A stretch of 64,000 nucleotides of DNA from Schistocephalus solidus (GCA_017591395.1 WEDG01002106.1:158208-222207); one strand, 5' to 3'. Positions 48,701 to 55,970 are shown, counted from the stretch's first letter. Made by a program: numbers and translations. The notes: generated by a model from the letters alone, not told the origin.

Positions 48701-51700
48701 CCAGACTGGGGAGGTAGCAGAGAGTTCGATACATGTTGTGCCAGTCTACCGTCATTTAGCTGATTCATGCGTAAGTTACCGTGCCTTTGCTCGCTATTTT
48801 GTGCGACACACGACGGATATCGTCGTTTACCTGGACCCAACTGTCGTTTGCGCGTGACACACAGACGGAAGACCATATTTGAAACGCTGCTCCAGTGGGT
48901 TGACAGGCTCTGACAGTCCACTGATTCATGGCAGAGCGAAGGAAGCAAAGTGTTAACTTAACGTGTTCGTCACCATCAGGAATCTTATGCGCATGAGACT
49001 ATCACAACACGCCATCAGTTATGGCTTAGAGTATTGTCGATTGAGGTCATAACTCAGTCCTCCCCTAAAACTATGGGCATCTTTAAACTGACCATTCTCC
49101 CTGTGGTTTTTATGGCGTTCTCGTTCTCATGACGTCCAAGACCCCTCTCGTGTTGAAGCCTGCTTTGTCTGAAGCTGCAAACAAGATCATATGTGACAGG
49201 CATAGACGGGCTATTTATCATCTTTAACTGTTATGCCCATCACCAGTAGTCTTGACCTTGTCTGAAGACTGAACAAGTCTGTTGCACTCTGCATCTCCCG
49301 CGCTACTTAGCTCCACGACCGATGCACTTTATTTTATTGGGATAGGCTACCGGAGGCTTAACTTTGTAATCAAAGAAGAATAAGCCGGAGTCGTGTCTTT
49401 ATTTTTCTGAGCTTTGGAGCGTTACTGGATTCCATAGTCAAAGATAAGAGCGGCAACCAAATGACTAACAGTTATAGAGGCCAATCACAATATGTGCACG
49501 GAGAAGAAACGGCATCAAATGAAGCCGACAGATACTGCGCTGGCCCGATTCTATGGTTTGCCGAAAATTCCTCATCCGAAATTCCCACTGCAGTGAATTA
49601 TTGCTCTAAAAGGTAGCCCCACCTATAGTTTGACAAAATGGATGTATTCAAAACTGAAATTGCTCCAACACGATTCGACTGAATCATTCTTTCAGCCTCC
49701 CGATTCCTTGTAGAACCCCAACGACATAGGATTCAATCGGATGAATTCATTGGCTGTTTCAAAGTGACGTCATTATTTACATCCATCTCTCAAGTTCGGC
49801 ATAAAAGTCTTGCGAAGGAAACGTCAGGAGTCATATGACGAAACTCACTATCCGCTTAAAAATGAACACCGCATGAGACTATGGTTTAAGGGCGCGCACC
49901 AGTCGATTACGGGACTCACCTGGTCCATTGTCACTTCGGGCTCAAGCCTCAGGTGACGCAGCACCTGGCTGACTGATGATGGCTAATAAGCCTGAAATCC
50001 CCATTCTAGTCTCCCTTTTCTTTATCGGTACTGTCATTCTGCCCAAATCCCTAGCCACTGTGCGGCTTATGATGGGTTCGACAATGAAGGGGTGACTGAG
50101 TTACGTAACCGATCGGTGCGTGCCCACTTACCAGTGTCAATATTCTCAATCGAAGCCGACAAACCAACCGACCCATGGTGCAGTGGGATAGAGCGTTGAA
50201 CTTCTTACCAACAAGTTGCGTGGTCGAGCCTCAGGTTTCGCAAAACGTCGGGTTTGGTATGGCTGGCTGATGACGTCCAATAAGCCAGACATGGACATTC
50301 CAGCCTCCCAAGTCTCTGCCAGAAAAGCCATTCTATCTCAGGAGACCGTTTGAATTTTGCTAAAACACCTATTTCACCTTTGCAGGAGAAACCTATGAGC
50401 AGATCAAGTTAACTTAAATGGTCTCTCCAATCTCCGGTTTATTGGCACAATTAATTCTACAAGAGATGGAAAAGATTGCCTTCACTCAACAGCCACCAAA
50501 ATTCTGGCGCTGTTACGTGGATGATACGTTTTTTTTCATCAAAAGGAACGTGCCACAGAATTTCCACAATCATTATAAATTAATGTTTCAAGATACACAA
50601 TTCACGAGGGAAGAAGAAAAGGAGCAGCAGCTGCCCTTCCTTGATGTGTTGGCCAGATGAAGTTCCAACGGTGAAATAGAAAAATAAACTGTCTACAGGA
50701 AGGTGACAAACACCACACAGTGACTCAGTTTTCCCAGCAAACCTCCAGTGGTTCAAAAAGGAAGCTGGGTGAGAGTGCTGTTAAACGGAATCTAGACTCA
50801 GTGTTGCAACCGGAAGGAAAAAAGCGCGTGGGGCCTGGTATCTCGGCCACCAGTTTATGCAGAACGGCTATCTAACGACGTTCCTAAGCCGATGCCTACG
50901 TGTTTATTCCCGAGGAACCAACCAGAAACACCACCTATGATATGGCAGGCGTTGTCATACATCAAGGACGTGGCAGAGGCAACTGTGCGCATTGCTGTGG
51001 GACTAGATATCACAATTGCACACCAGTCAGAAGCTACAACGCGCAGCAGAGTCATGAAAATTAAGAACTGTTTTAATCATAGAGAGCAGTCGGTTGTAGT
51101 GTATCGAATCCCGTGGTTATACTGTCCACATAACTACACAGAACAGGCTAGACGCATGCGTGGATCGTGCATACGTGACCATAAACTGGCTGTGAGATGG
51201 GGTGACTGATTATCACACGTGCTGCCCACGTCTACGAAATGGGTCACGAGTTTAATTTTGCAGCCAAGAATTTAATCGCCCTCGTCAGAACCAGGACAAA
51301 CCGGGAATTGATTGAAGCCTGGGCTTCCAAAGAGTGCCCAGTCAATCGATACATCGACCTGGCGCCGTCATCCAGAGCCCTGCGCAACTATCTTCTGAAG
51401 CACTTTACTGCTGTTTTATTGGCCTCTACCTTCATGACTGTTTCCTATTTTACCACCTCTTTTATCCTTGACGATGGACTCCAGTAAGAGTTCGAAAGTT
51501 CAGTTAAATAAAAACATTATTCCGGCGAAAGAACAGTCTTCCTTCTTACCCATACACCTGGACTGTTAAAATTTGCCTCAATTCGCTTGTGATTGTGCCT
51601 AGTCATTTGAAAATTGGAATGAACTGCCCACTCGCGTGAATGCCAAGGAAAACAGTTGAGAAATTTAAGCCTCCCATTGTGCCCAAGTTTCAAGATGACA

Positions 51701-54700
51701 CATTCTTTTGAAATCAATGCCACAATATCTCTCAGCCATAACGCGTTGACTAACTATGTGAGAAACATTTAACTTGATTAAATTTTGGCTTTGTTAAAAA
51801 ACTCAACATTGACTATCTAAATTACACTCAAGAAATTCAGCAATGGCCTATTCATTTTTAGCAAAATTGGACACCGTGATCGATAATACACAGGTTTATC
51901 TATCTCCAAAAGAAAAAGTCGGCTGCTTAAGTCTTGGACACTCGGATTTGTTGGGCGACACCGTGTCAATACCGTTAGCTGCAGACCTATGGCTTACGCC
52001 TACGAATGGTAACCCTACAAATCTGGGCAAGGACATTATTCCGAATGTCTTGACGGCGGGATCCTACTCCGTTGAGTGTAAAACAAATCCAGGCTTCAGC
52101 ACTGAACTTCTGCCGCTGCTTACAGCAGGTATGTATTTTCATTTTACTTCTTTAGACATTTTGTGTGCAGGCTCATAATTGGCAAAACCAGACCTAGGTT
52201 TTTCTGAATTAAGAGGATGGTAGAAGATGGGCTTGCAAACTAGTCTATAAATAGTTTCATTTATTTACGTTTTCCCTATAAAAACAACCTTGACATTTCA
52301 TGCCTCCTTTCCCTATACCAGCGTGCGGGTAGTCTGTCAAGGTGTACCCATAATTACTGCAGTGAGGTCAAAAGCCCTCTAGCTTCATCTGTTCTCTCAG
52401 ACATCCGGTAGGTAGGTTTGGAATTAATTAATTCCAGAATATCCACAATATCAGAGCTTTCTCGTTTTGGGTGAAAGCTGATATCTGCAAATATCCCAAG
52501 AAGAAGGTTAAACAAACTGTTGTTTAAGAGTCTGAGAAAAGACTTGGCTTGTTGTTTATAAAGGAAATCTGAGAGAACCTACCTCGCTATAATTATATGT
52601 CCAGCAGCTGGATAACTCCCGCGTTGTGCGGAGACTGACTACTCATGGGTATTTTGAGTGTCATCCCCTCAGTGTGACGATCTCCTTTTGTAATTTGCTC
52701 TATTCTGGGCTGGTGCAAGCTCTAGCGCCGCATCTCTTGGCAGAGACGGTGGTTGCGGATCAAATTGCGCAAGTTTCTTGTCCTTTACAAATTGACAGAA
52801 GACATATAAACTAAATTATAGAAGAAGAAGAAGAAGAAGAAGAAAAAGAAGAAGAAGAAGAAGAAGAAGAAGAAGAAGAAAAAGAAGAAGAAAGAAGAAG
52901 ACCTGTGCTCACCGGAATCATGATTCTATTAATCTGAGCTTTCTAACTCAAGGCAAGTATACACATAATATCACAGAGTTGTCCTATATCCGTCTTTTTT
53001 TGAAGGAGGTTATTGGTTAGTGGACAGAAGAAATAGGAGCTAGCTCAAGGCTTCCAAAGTTCAACTTAGATTTATCATATCGCAATCTAATTTCATTCTC
53101 TTTTGGAACGAAACTAGCAATACTTTGTCTGCGTTCAAAGATCCACAGGATTTAGACATCCAATACGAACCAGGGGTTGGAAACCCAGTGACTCCGGGTG
53201 AAAAAATTCGGTGTTTTGCAAAGATACTACTGAACGGACAAGCCGAGTTTAGTGAGCTGGACGGCCTGCTCAAGGTAGAAACATCCTTTGAAGGCATGCC
53301 CATTGTTCTAGCAGATCGAGTGAAACAATTTACAGTTCCGGAGTGGATTGACGTGGACGGCTACAAGGTCGAAATCTCGGGGCTCATGCTCCGTAACAAA
53401 TGTACCTTCACAAACAGTAGTTGGCGGACTTGGACTGTTGAAATACGTGGTAAGTCGGCATCAAACTTATTTCAGTCCCCGTACATTTTAAGTGGATTAA
53501 AATCTATGCTCGAAGAATCATATCAGGAGATTTCGAATAGACAGCTGTGTAGCGATCATCCTTAACAATAATTGGTATATGGAAAAAAATCATTGTTTAC
53601 TCGAATAGCATTGCATAAGTTGTTCGCTTCCAAGCGAAGGTCAGCAAAAAAACATGCCACTTCTTCATGTTGTTTAAAAAATAATTTGGAAATATACTAA
53701 CATCGCATAAAAATGTCGGATCTGATTAAACATTAGCATCATAACTAGCAGAGACAACCGGTTAGACAAGTAAAAGGCCATGTTTGTGGCTTCACCTGAC
53801 TTAAAAAGTCGCCAGGTTGCTCAGTTACCTGAACCAACCTCGTATGACCCGCCACCAGCTGATGCAGAAGTACCTTCGAAGTATCCTTCCAGGGTTGAGT
53901 TCCACTAGCACAAGCACTGCTGTATAGTAAAAAGGGTAGTCGATGATGCACAACTGCATTGACAACAAGTCATTCAGTTGCATATGACCACTTAACCTTC
54001 TAGTGGCAGTGAAAATGTGAGAGATCAGTGTAAACTATTCTAGACATGGTCAGCGTTTTGGATCGAAATACGAAAGTCGTCAAGCTGCTGGAGCATCGGA
54101 TCCATGCGAACTAACAGGTCAGATTTGCTGAACAGTTTCTAGAATACACGTTTTTGATAATTTAACCATCGCTTTCTCTTATCTTTAGGTTGATTTCTTT
54201 CGCATAAACAAGGGGCGAGTGAGAGATGACAACATTTAGTGTTAAATAGGGTTGCGGAAAATTCCTACATCAATTTTTAACCCGATTTTTCATGTTTAGT
54301 TAGAACCACCCTTATGCTCCTCCTTGCAGACTGAGTGGGTACTGCGGAAGCAAATAAGGTCATTCGTTTATTTTCTCCTTCTTCAAGCCTGTAATAAGGT
54401 TCACTACGTTGCGATCGAACCGCCCCTTGGCGAGACGGTTGGTGTCGGAGTTACTATCCGCTGTGCTACAGTGGAGGTGTGTGACTACCGCTTTATCTAT
54501 ACGCTTTCTGTGAGCGACGTGACAGCGGAGCTCAATGAAGGGACACAGATTTTTGCCAGTAACTCTAGTCCCATCAAAATTACCCACGATATGCTTGGAA
54601 AGAAAGTCATTACTTGCACAACCCGAGACGCACACCAAAGGGACCTGCGAGTTTCTCAGAAAGTGGTAATTGAAGGCCAGCCGTTCGGAATACAGCTCAT

Positions 54701-55109
54701 TCGGAAAAACAATGCCGGTACCGGTGTGGAGTCTGACACGAATATGGTCAATGCCAACGAAACCCTCCATTGTGCCAGCGGAGGTTATCCATTACCTGAA
54801 ATCACATGGCTGCATGTAAGCTCGCCGAAACAGCATCCTCGTCACCGGCTAGCAATCCACAGAAGTAACCTAATCACCACAGTTTTCGATCCACCTGGCT
54901 ACTACACCTACACTTGCCACGCCAGAAATTCCTTGGGAGAAGTTTCGCTCAAGCACACCTTCTATCTTCGTAACGCCAATTACGTAGCCTTGGATCAGCA
55001 GACCATCGTCTTCTGCTGGGTGCTTGTGAATCTGGCGATTTTCGCCTGCCTAGTTTGGATGGGTCAACTAGTTGTTAACAGAGATCTACTAGAGTCCATC
55101 GAAGATTAA
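24410..55109 (+). CDS. Multi-Ig-domain type I membrane protein (nine-exon model), unrecognised family
   Basis: Model: join of 24410-24797, 29179-29436, 32624-32917, 33310-33552, 41547-41849, 43379-43675, 51862-52128, 53141-53449 and 54388-55109, giving 1,026 residues. The N-terminus [16 protein letters not shown] is a signal peptide. About ten Ig-like modules follow, each with a first Cys in an I-x-C-type strand and a second in a Y-x-C-type strand. A single hydrophobic segment ([18 protein letters not shown]) and a short tail ([10 protein letters not shown]) end the protein. All eight introns are phase 1 with GT..AG borders. Several N-glycosylation sequons occur (NKT, NRT, NSS, NSS, NET). The most C-terminal module ([15 protein letters not shown] ... 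[14 protein letters not shown]) is a textbook I-set Ig fold; the others are divergent. The product should sit at the cell surface with the modules outside. Function is unknown, perhaps adhesion or recognition. Small additional exons could be missed in the long introns. I am sure of the domain type but not of complete exon content. Confidence 0.75.
25440..25760 (-). pseudogene. Frameshifted coding fragment, possibly mitochondrial ribosomal protein bS21m-like
   Basis: The minus strand reads [18 protein letters not shown], then VVFHEENFV. In another frame, after 25580, it reads [20 protein letters not shown] and KETREIQKK to a stop. The YEQP motif followed by a basic helix recalls bS21-type mitochondrial ribosomal proteins, but the match is from memory and weak. 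The frame change suggests a pseudogene (perhaps processed) inside intron 1 of the Ig gene. Confidence 0.25.
26340..26470 (+). mobile_element. LINE 3'-tail fragment
   Basis: GGAGAGAGTACGGTAGATGC through CAAGTCACCGTCCCT matches the outer part of the LINE 3' tail at 20400-20480, in the same orientation. Truncated on both sides. Confidence 0.55.
27070..27290 (-). mobile_element. LINE 3'-tail fragment, inverted
   Basis: AACTCGACCGTCGTTTTCGA followed by GTCCACC..., then CAAGACAGAGTCAAGAAGAC. It corresponds to the outer end of the tail block at 15178, so it is the 3' end of a minus-strand copy. The adjoining 26680-27070 has an open frame of unknown origin. Confidence 0.5.
27865..27900. repeat. 14-bp inverted repeat (hairpin) with an outer stem
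   Basis: GATCGCTAACGGAA (27865-27878) pairs with TTCCGCTAGCGATC (27887-27900), with one G-T pair. An outer stem TTCGTTG/CAACGAA encloses it (about 27846-27920). It may be a small foldback element. Confidence 0.55.
27945..28100 (+). mobile_element. tRNA-derived SINE, copy 2
   Basis: TGCTTAGAGCGTTGGTCATC is the worn tRNA-like head. The body reads TACTGGCCATTCCACTCTCC then CTTGTCTTTGCCAGCAGT, as in the other SINE copies. Confidence 0.55.
28270..28675. mobile_element. Foldback element (~75-bp terminal inverted repeats)
   Basis: The left arm AAGTCGACTTCGGCAAACGT ... CATCGGGTCTGCACAATAAT is repeated inverted at 28590-28670 (ATTATTGTACAGACCCGATA ... TTCGCCGAAGTTGACGTC). An inner pair AGTAAGTATGGGGAAA / TTTTCCCATACTTACT extends the symmetry. 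The G-rich interior has no coding sequence. Confidence 0.55.
29179..29436 (+). CDS. Ig gene exon 2: Ig-like module 2
   Basis: The acceptor CCATTTGCAG|AG and donor GCA T|GTGAGC are both phase 1, giving 86 codons. First Cys in [12 protein letters not shown] (residue ~22 of the exon, as in sister exons), second in [15 protein letters not shown]. The exon would be missed by length-based ORF finding because it has no early ATG. Confidence 0.7.
29437..30054. other. Intron sequence, nothing recognised
   Basis: AT-rich intronic sequence of the Ig gene. Minus-strand frame 29814-30032 has no recognisable features. Confidence 0.3.
30055..30602 (+). mobile_element. LINE 3'-tail copy, no coding part
   Basis: Follows the tail at 19950-20540 closely: GAGTGAGGTCGACGGTTCAG, CACGGTGCGCTAATAGCCG, GGTAACTCGGACTGCGTAGA, and an outer end near GACGGTCGAAATG. 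It is a strongly 5'-truncated insertion consisting of the tail alone. Confidence 0.65.
30640..31252 (-). mobile_element. Merlin-type (IS1016-like) DNA transposase fragment
   Basis: Minus-strand 31252-30899 has a zinc-binding pattern CHRC then [20 protein letters not shown], as in Merlin/ISXO2-like transposases (C-x2-C, W-R-C-x-x-C, S-x-R-x-G). After a frame break, 30829-30637 reads [20 protein letters not shown], matching the V-E-I-D-E-S-x-F-x-K-R-K-Y-N-R-G-R block around the first catalytic Asp, with the Glu and Ser of that block changed. The remaining catalytic residues are absent. Merlin elements are known from schistosomes. This copy is inactive and lies in intron 2 of the Ig gene. Confidence 0.6.
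31679..31980. mobile_element. TIR element with telomere-like repeats, copy 2 (right end missing)
   Basis: The left end ATGGCCACCTAAGGAGGACA matches the inverted right end of copy 1 (ATGACCGCCTAATCAGGACA). The CACGTGGCTTTG flank, degenerate TTAGGG-like run (31755-31945) and TTTATCGCAAGG flank occur in the same order as at 13.5 kb. No right TIR is visible after 31980. Confidence 0.6.
32225..32385 (-). mobile_element. tRNA-derived SINE, copy 3
   Basis: The minus strand has a good B box (GCGGGTTCGATCCTCGG), an A-box-like TTGGTTAGGAACGTTGG, and then the shared body GACTGACGACAGCTAATGAG and ACCATTCCAGTCTCCGTGTC. Best evidence for the tRNA origin of the family. Confidence 0.65.
32624..32917 (+). 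CDS. Ig gene exon 3: Ig-like module 3
   Basis: Acceptor ACATGTTTTAG|CC and donor CAC T|GTAAGG are phase 1 on both sides, giving 98 codons. First Cys in [16 protein letters not shown], second in [14 protein letters not shown]. Hydrophobic alternation fits beta strands. Confidence 0.78.
33310..33552 (+). CDS. Ig gene exon 4: Ig-like module 4
   Basis: The donor is clear: ATT CTT ACA G|GTAAAG, phase 1. First Cys in [13 protein letters not shown], second in [13 protein letters not shown], with two extra cysteines between (RNCNL, LYCGP). The acceptor is uncertain: AG at 33308-33309 (used here) or 33317-33318, both phase 1, differing by nine bases. Only ~0.4 kb from exon 3. Confidence 0.6.
34300..36730 (-). 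mobile_element. C2H2-tailed LINE, internal fragment
   Basis: On the minus strand: part of the endonuclease ([20 protein letters not shown] near 36710; LLDYVLV), linker ([19 protein letters not shown]), reverse transcriptase ([37 protein letters not shown] at ~34940) and the start of the C-terminal domain ([19 protein letters not shown]). It ends near 34300 before the zinc fingers. Both ends are missing, with several frameshifts. It lies antisense in intron 4 of the Ig gene. Confidence 0.8.
36731..37287. other. Unclassified, possibly repetitive sequence
   Basis: Follows the 5' break of the LINE. The open frame 36807-37145 looks like untranslated repeat sequence (low hydrophobic periodicity, many Arg/Trp) and has no known domain. 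Confidence 0.25.
37288..37449 (+). pseudogene. Candidate degenerate Ig-like module
   Basis: Phase-1 acceptor CTCTAATCCTAG|TG and a possible phase-1 donor TCA A|GTGATA bracket 54 codons. One half-module is visible: [20 protein letters not shown] and [16 protein letters not shown] histidine stands where the second Cys would be (KVHFHISS). Could be a decayed or very divergent exon of the Ig gene; excluded from the model. Confidence 0.25.
37510..37559. repeat. Perfect 14-bp inverted repeat
   Basis: GCATTCTTGGTTTA (37510-37523) and TAAACCAAGAATGC (37546-37559), loop of 22. With a two-base gap the stem extends further (CGCTAG side against TAATCGAA). Confidence 0.6.
37715..37970 (+). pseudogene. 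Candidate relic Ig-like module
   Basis: After a phase-1 acceptor (CTTTGAG|GT) an open frame has its first Cys at residue 22 ([18 protein letters not shown]), as in the confirmed exons, and a second in [14 protein letters not shown]. The only donor, TC|GTAAAC, is phase 2, so using the exon would break the frame into exon 5. Probably a decayed exon, or one spliced to a partner I cannot see. Confidence 0.3.
38440..38620 (+). mobile_element. LINE 3'-tail fragment
   Basis: GTCTACTATCACCTAAAACT, then CACGTGCAAGTCACCATCCC, matches 20430-20480 and continues towards the outer end (GAGCATATGGTGGACATCGT). Strongly truncated. Confidence 0.5.
40050..40106. repeat. GAT/GAA purine-rich microsatellite
   Basis: (GAT)n then (GAA)n. 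It creates acidic or poly-Ser frames that are not genes. It abuts the hammerhead-like motif. Confidence 0.85.
40118..40178 (-). ncRNA. Hammerhead-ribozyme-like motif (Penelope-type)
   Basis: On the minus strand CTGATGA (40163-40157) is followed by a stem II of GGGTTC/GAATCC with loop GAGAGA (one unpaired T first), then GAAA (40137-40134) and C-GTC, with predicted cleavage after 40130. Stem I can form by ATTG/CAAT outside an internal loop. The very short stem III is typical of minimal hammerheads reported in Penelope-like elements. All core bases are present. No RT or endonuclease is attached here, so it would be an isolated terminal repeat. Confidence 0.5.
40300..40510 (-). mobile_element. 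LINE 3'-tail fragment, inverted
   Basis: GCCGTACGCTCCACAGCATG through GTGTCAAGACAGAGTCAAGA and GGCGCAAGTCGCTGGCGCGG follows the 15200-15420 block, so it is the end of a minus-strand copy. Confidence 0.6.
41547..41849 (+). CDS. Ig gene exon 5: Ig-like module 5
   Basis: Acceptor TTAATTTTCAG|AT and a consensus donor TTG A|GTAAGT, phase 1 both sides, 101 codons. First Cys in [17 protein letters not shown] (with an NRT sequon), second in [17 protein letters not shown]. The quality of both splice sites makes this one of the firmest exons. Confidence 0.82.
41850..43378. other. Intron 5 of the Ig gene, nothing recognised
   Basis: AT-rich unique-looking sequence. Frame 42255-42482 has no module-like cysteine pattern. 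Confidence 0.35.
43379..43675 (+). CDS. Ig gene exon 6: Ig-like module 6
   Basis: Clear phase-1 donor ATC ATT G|GTATGC. First Cys in [17 protein letters not shown], second in [16 protein letters not shown]. The acceptor is uncertain: AG at 43377-43378 (used) or AG at 43404-43405. A stronger-looking CCTCCCCCAG at 43452-43461 would be phase 0 or run into a stop, so it is rejected. Confidence 0.7.
44200..44211. repeat. Left target-site duplication of the LINE insertion
   Basis: CCCGATATATAT, identical to 48676-48687, immediately outside the outer end of the LINE 3' tail (GGCAGTTCGACCG). Confidence 0.65.
44212..45660 (-). mobile_element. 3' untranslated tail of the inverted-5' LINE, internally duplicated
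   Basis: Read on the minus strand this is the tail that follows the LINE coding end. It contains two long copies of the tail unit (45000-45660 and 44212-44840) and a partial one between (44870-45000). The copy at 19776-20543 has one unit only. Landmarks such as TCAAGAAGACCAG and GAGCCGCCCCTGGGCGT repeat twice. Confidence 0.75.
45661..47908 (-). mobile_element. 3' segment of the C2H2-tailed LINE (RT second half to fingers)
   Basis: On the minus strand: CGGAAAGCCAATGTGGCTTC (ESQCGF) at ~47900, [50 protein letters not shown], then an almost intact C-terminal ORF 46902-45892 with fingers [20 protein letters not shown] and [15 protein letters not shown]. Stops and shifts near 47480 and 47225 break the RT. 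This half is the correctly oriented part of the insertion. Confidence 0.85.
47909..48675 (+). mobile_element. Inverted 5' segment of the same LINE (RT first half)
   Basis: The plus strand reads [79 protein letters not shown] and GHLEQGLLP, where it stops. The 3' segment starts at exactly the next residue (ESQCGF). The two segments are thus adjacent in the element but head in opposite directions, the layout produced by twin priming. This half has no stop codon. Confidence 0.85.
48676..48687. repeat. Right target-site duplication of the LINE insertion
   Basis: CCCGATATATAT. The first four bases (CCCG) also fit the element sequence at the internal break (CTCCCG|GAAAGC), i.e. priming microhomology. 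Confidence 0.65.
48688..49884. other. Intron 6 sequence, nothing recognised
   Basis: No coding motif and no match to the repeat families in this window that I can see. Confidence 0.35.
49885..50045 (+). mobile_element. tRNA-derived SINE, copy 4
   Basis: The worn head (TTCGGGCTCAAGCCTCAGG) is followed by CTGGCTGACTGATGATGGCT, AATAAGCCTGAAATCCCCAT and TCTAGTCTCCC. Same order as the neighbouring copy 5. Confidence 0.6.
50150..50345 (+). mobile_element. tRNA-derived SINE, copy 5
   Basis: An A-box-like TGGTGCAGTGGGATAGAGCG and a B-box-like GTGGTCGAGCCTCAGG are spaced as in a tRNA. The body is GGCTGATGACGTCCAATAAG, CATTCCAGCCTCCCAAGTCT. It ends just before the Penelope fragment. Confidence 0.65.
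50375..51487 (+). mobile_element. Penelope-like element: reverse transcriptase end plus GIY-YIG endonuclease
   Basis: The RT part reads [11 protein letters not shown], a stop, [19 protein letters not shown], then [19 protein letters not shown] with the YVDD catalytic box, and QLPFLDVL. After a degraded stretch the connector and endonuclease follow: [38 protein letters not shown] (GIY-YIG region, its core changed) and [34 protein letters not shown] followed by GIY-YIG is diagnostic of Penelope-like elements. Stops and frame changes make it inactive. It sits in intron 6 of the Ig gene. Confidence 0.8.
51466..51512 (+). ncRNA. Decayed hammerhead-like motif overlapping the Penelope endonuclease end
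   Basis: CTTGACGATGGACTC, CAGTAA, GAGTTCGAAA, GTTC. Core CTGANGA has its first base changed to T, stem II GGACTC/GAGTTC is intact with one G-T pair, GAAA is intact, and the cleavage triplet GTC has become GTTC. It begins inside the last codons of the endonuclease frame, which links the hammerhead motifs of this window to Penelope termini. Confidence 0.4.
51862..52128 (+). CDS. Ig gene exon 7: Ig-like module 7
   Basis: The acceptor CTATTCATTTTTAG|CA is preferred over AG at 51839-51840, which is also in phase but less pyrimidine-rich. Donor GCA G|GTATGT, phase 1, 89 codons. First Cys in [14 protein letters not shown], second in [14 protein letters not shown]. Confidence 0.78.
52129..53140. other. 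Intron 7 of the Ig gene
   Basis: Contains the (GAA)n tract at 52822-52905 and no module-like frame. The plus-strand frame 52626-52814 lacks the cysteine spacing of the modules. Confidence 0.4.
52822..52905. repeat. (GAA)n microsatellite
   Basis: AGAAGAAGAAG runs with occasional AAA interruptions, in an intron, purine-rich on the sense strand. Confidence 0.95.
53141..53449 (+). CDS. Ig gene exon 8: Ig-like module 8
   Basis: Acceptor CTGCGTTCAAAG|AT is phase 1, and donor CGT G|GTAAGT is near-consensus; 103 codons. First Cys in [16 protein letters not shown], second in [15 protein letters not shown], which includes an NSS sequon. The Y before the second Cys is replaced by K. Confidence 0.8.
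54388..55109 (+). CDS. Ig gene exon 9: two Ig modules, transmembrane segment, tail
   Basis: Acceptor TCTCCTTCTTCAAG|CC, phase 1. Module 9 has [18 protein letters not shown] and [16 protein letters not shown]. Module 10 has [19 protein letters not shown] and [20 protein letters not shown], the most canonical Ig fold of the protein (Trp in strand C, D/G-x-Y-x-C near the second Cys). A ~24-residue hydrophobic helix follows VALDQQT, then a basic/acidic tail of about ten residues to TAA at 55107-55109. It differs from the other exons in carrying two modules, so an intron was probably lost here. Confidence 0.88.
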
Positions 55110-55233
55110 TCGAAACCGGTCCCCACATAAATACCACCAATTGTTCTCGAATCTCTTGTCAATCATTTTGTGTTATTAATCTTGTTAGTAAAACCTGCGA
55201 ACGTTTTCCGTCTTAATCGACTTCTCTCCCTAG

Positions 55234-55307
55234 AAAGTGGTGACGGAATTACTGAAATAACTCAGCCAGGCACCAACGCCATTCAACAGGGCGAAAACGT
55301 CTGTCGG
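55234..55307 (+). pseudogene. Relic Ig-like exon cut by a repeat
   Basis: An excellent acceptor, CGACTTCTCTCCCTAG, starts a phase-1 frame SGDGITEITQPGTNAIQQGE then NVC, placing the first Cys at residue ~24 as in the true exons. Two bases after the Cys-Arg codons the sequence switches to the 127-bp repeat at 55308. It lies downstream of the terminal exon, so it looks like a spare or former module. Confidence 0.4.
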
Positions 55308-55434
55308 TCTATTTCATTACAGCCACCTAACCTGCCTAGCATAATATCCTTGTATAAAATGTTGGCTTCCCTTTTATTCTGGTGATACCAATGATAATAA
55401 CGTTCGTCTGGCGCATTATTTTTCCGGCTCAAAA
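55308..55434. repeat. 127-bp direct repeat, copy 1
   Basis: Starts TCTATTTCATTACAGCCACC and ends TTTCCGGCTCAAAA. One difference (C/T) from copy 2 at 55971-56097. Confidence 0.9.
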
Positions 55435-55970
55435 GACACTTTTCACGAGTAGTGTTCTTGTACAAGGGGACGTCCATTGTTGGTAAATAAATCAGAGATT
55501 TCGTATTTGCCAAAACTGAGCCGATTAAATTATACAAAAGATGCAGCATACAAAACCAATTAGAACATCGTCAAAGTTCGAGCCTTGTCACATTTATATT
55601 ATGGTGTGGTCACCGTTGAAGTTGGCCTAGGGACCTTTAGGAATGACACCTTATCTATAGCTTAACGGTATCACACCGGTATGGATCACGTATAAAATTC
55701 AATTAGCTTCACGTTCTGACCATGGACAGGTGGTCGTCTACCAGTTCACAGATGAACGTCGGCCGCTAGTGTTGTTCGCGGTATGGTTGGCTGAGAAGAG
55801 TAACTCACCCGAAACAGCTGCTGGCTCAGCCTTCGTGGTTCTTGCAGACCTATATTTATCATTCTGTTACGACGAACTGGCGTGAACTTCCTAATAAAAA
55901 TTCGGTGTTTACGCGCGATTATATTTGGGCGTATGAGCTACTCCAAACGCAGTTACAGGAGGGAGTGCGA

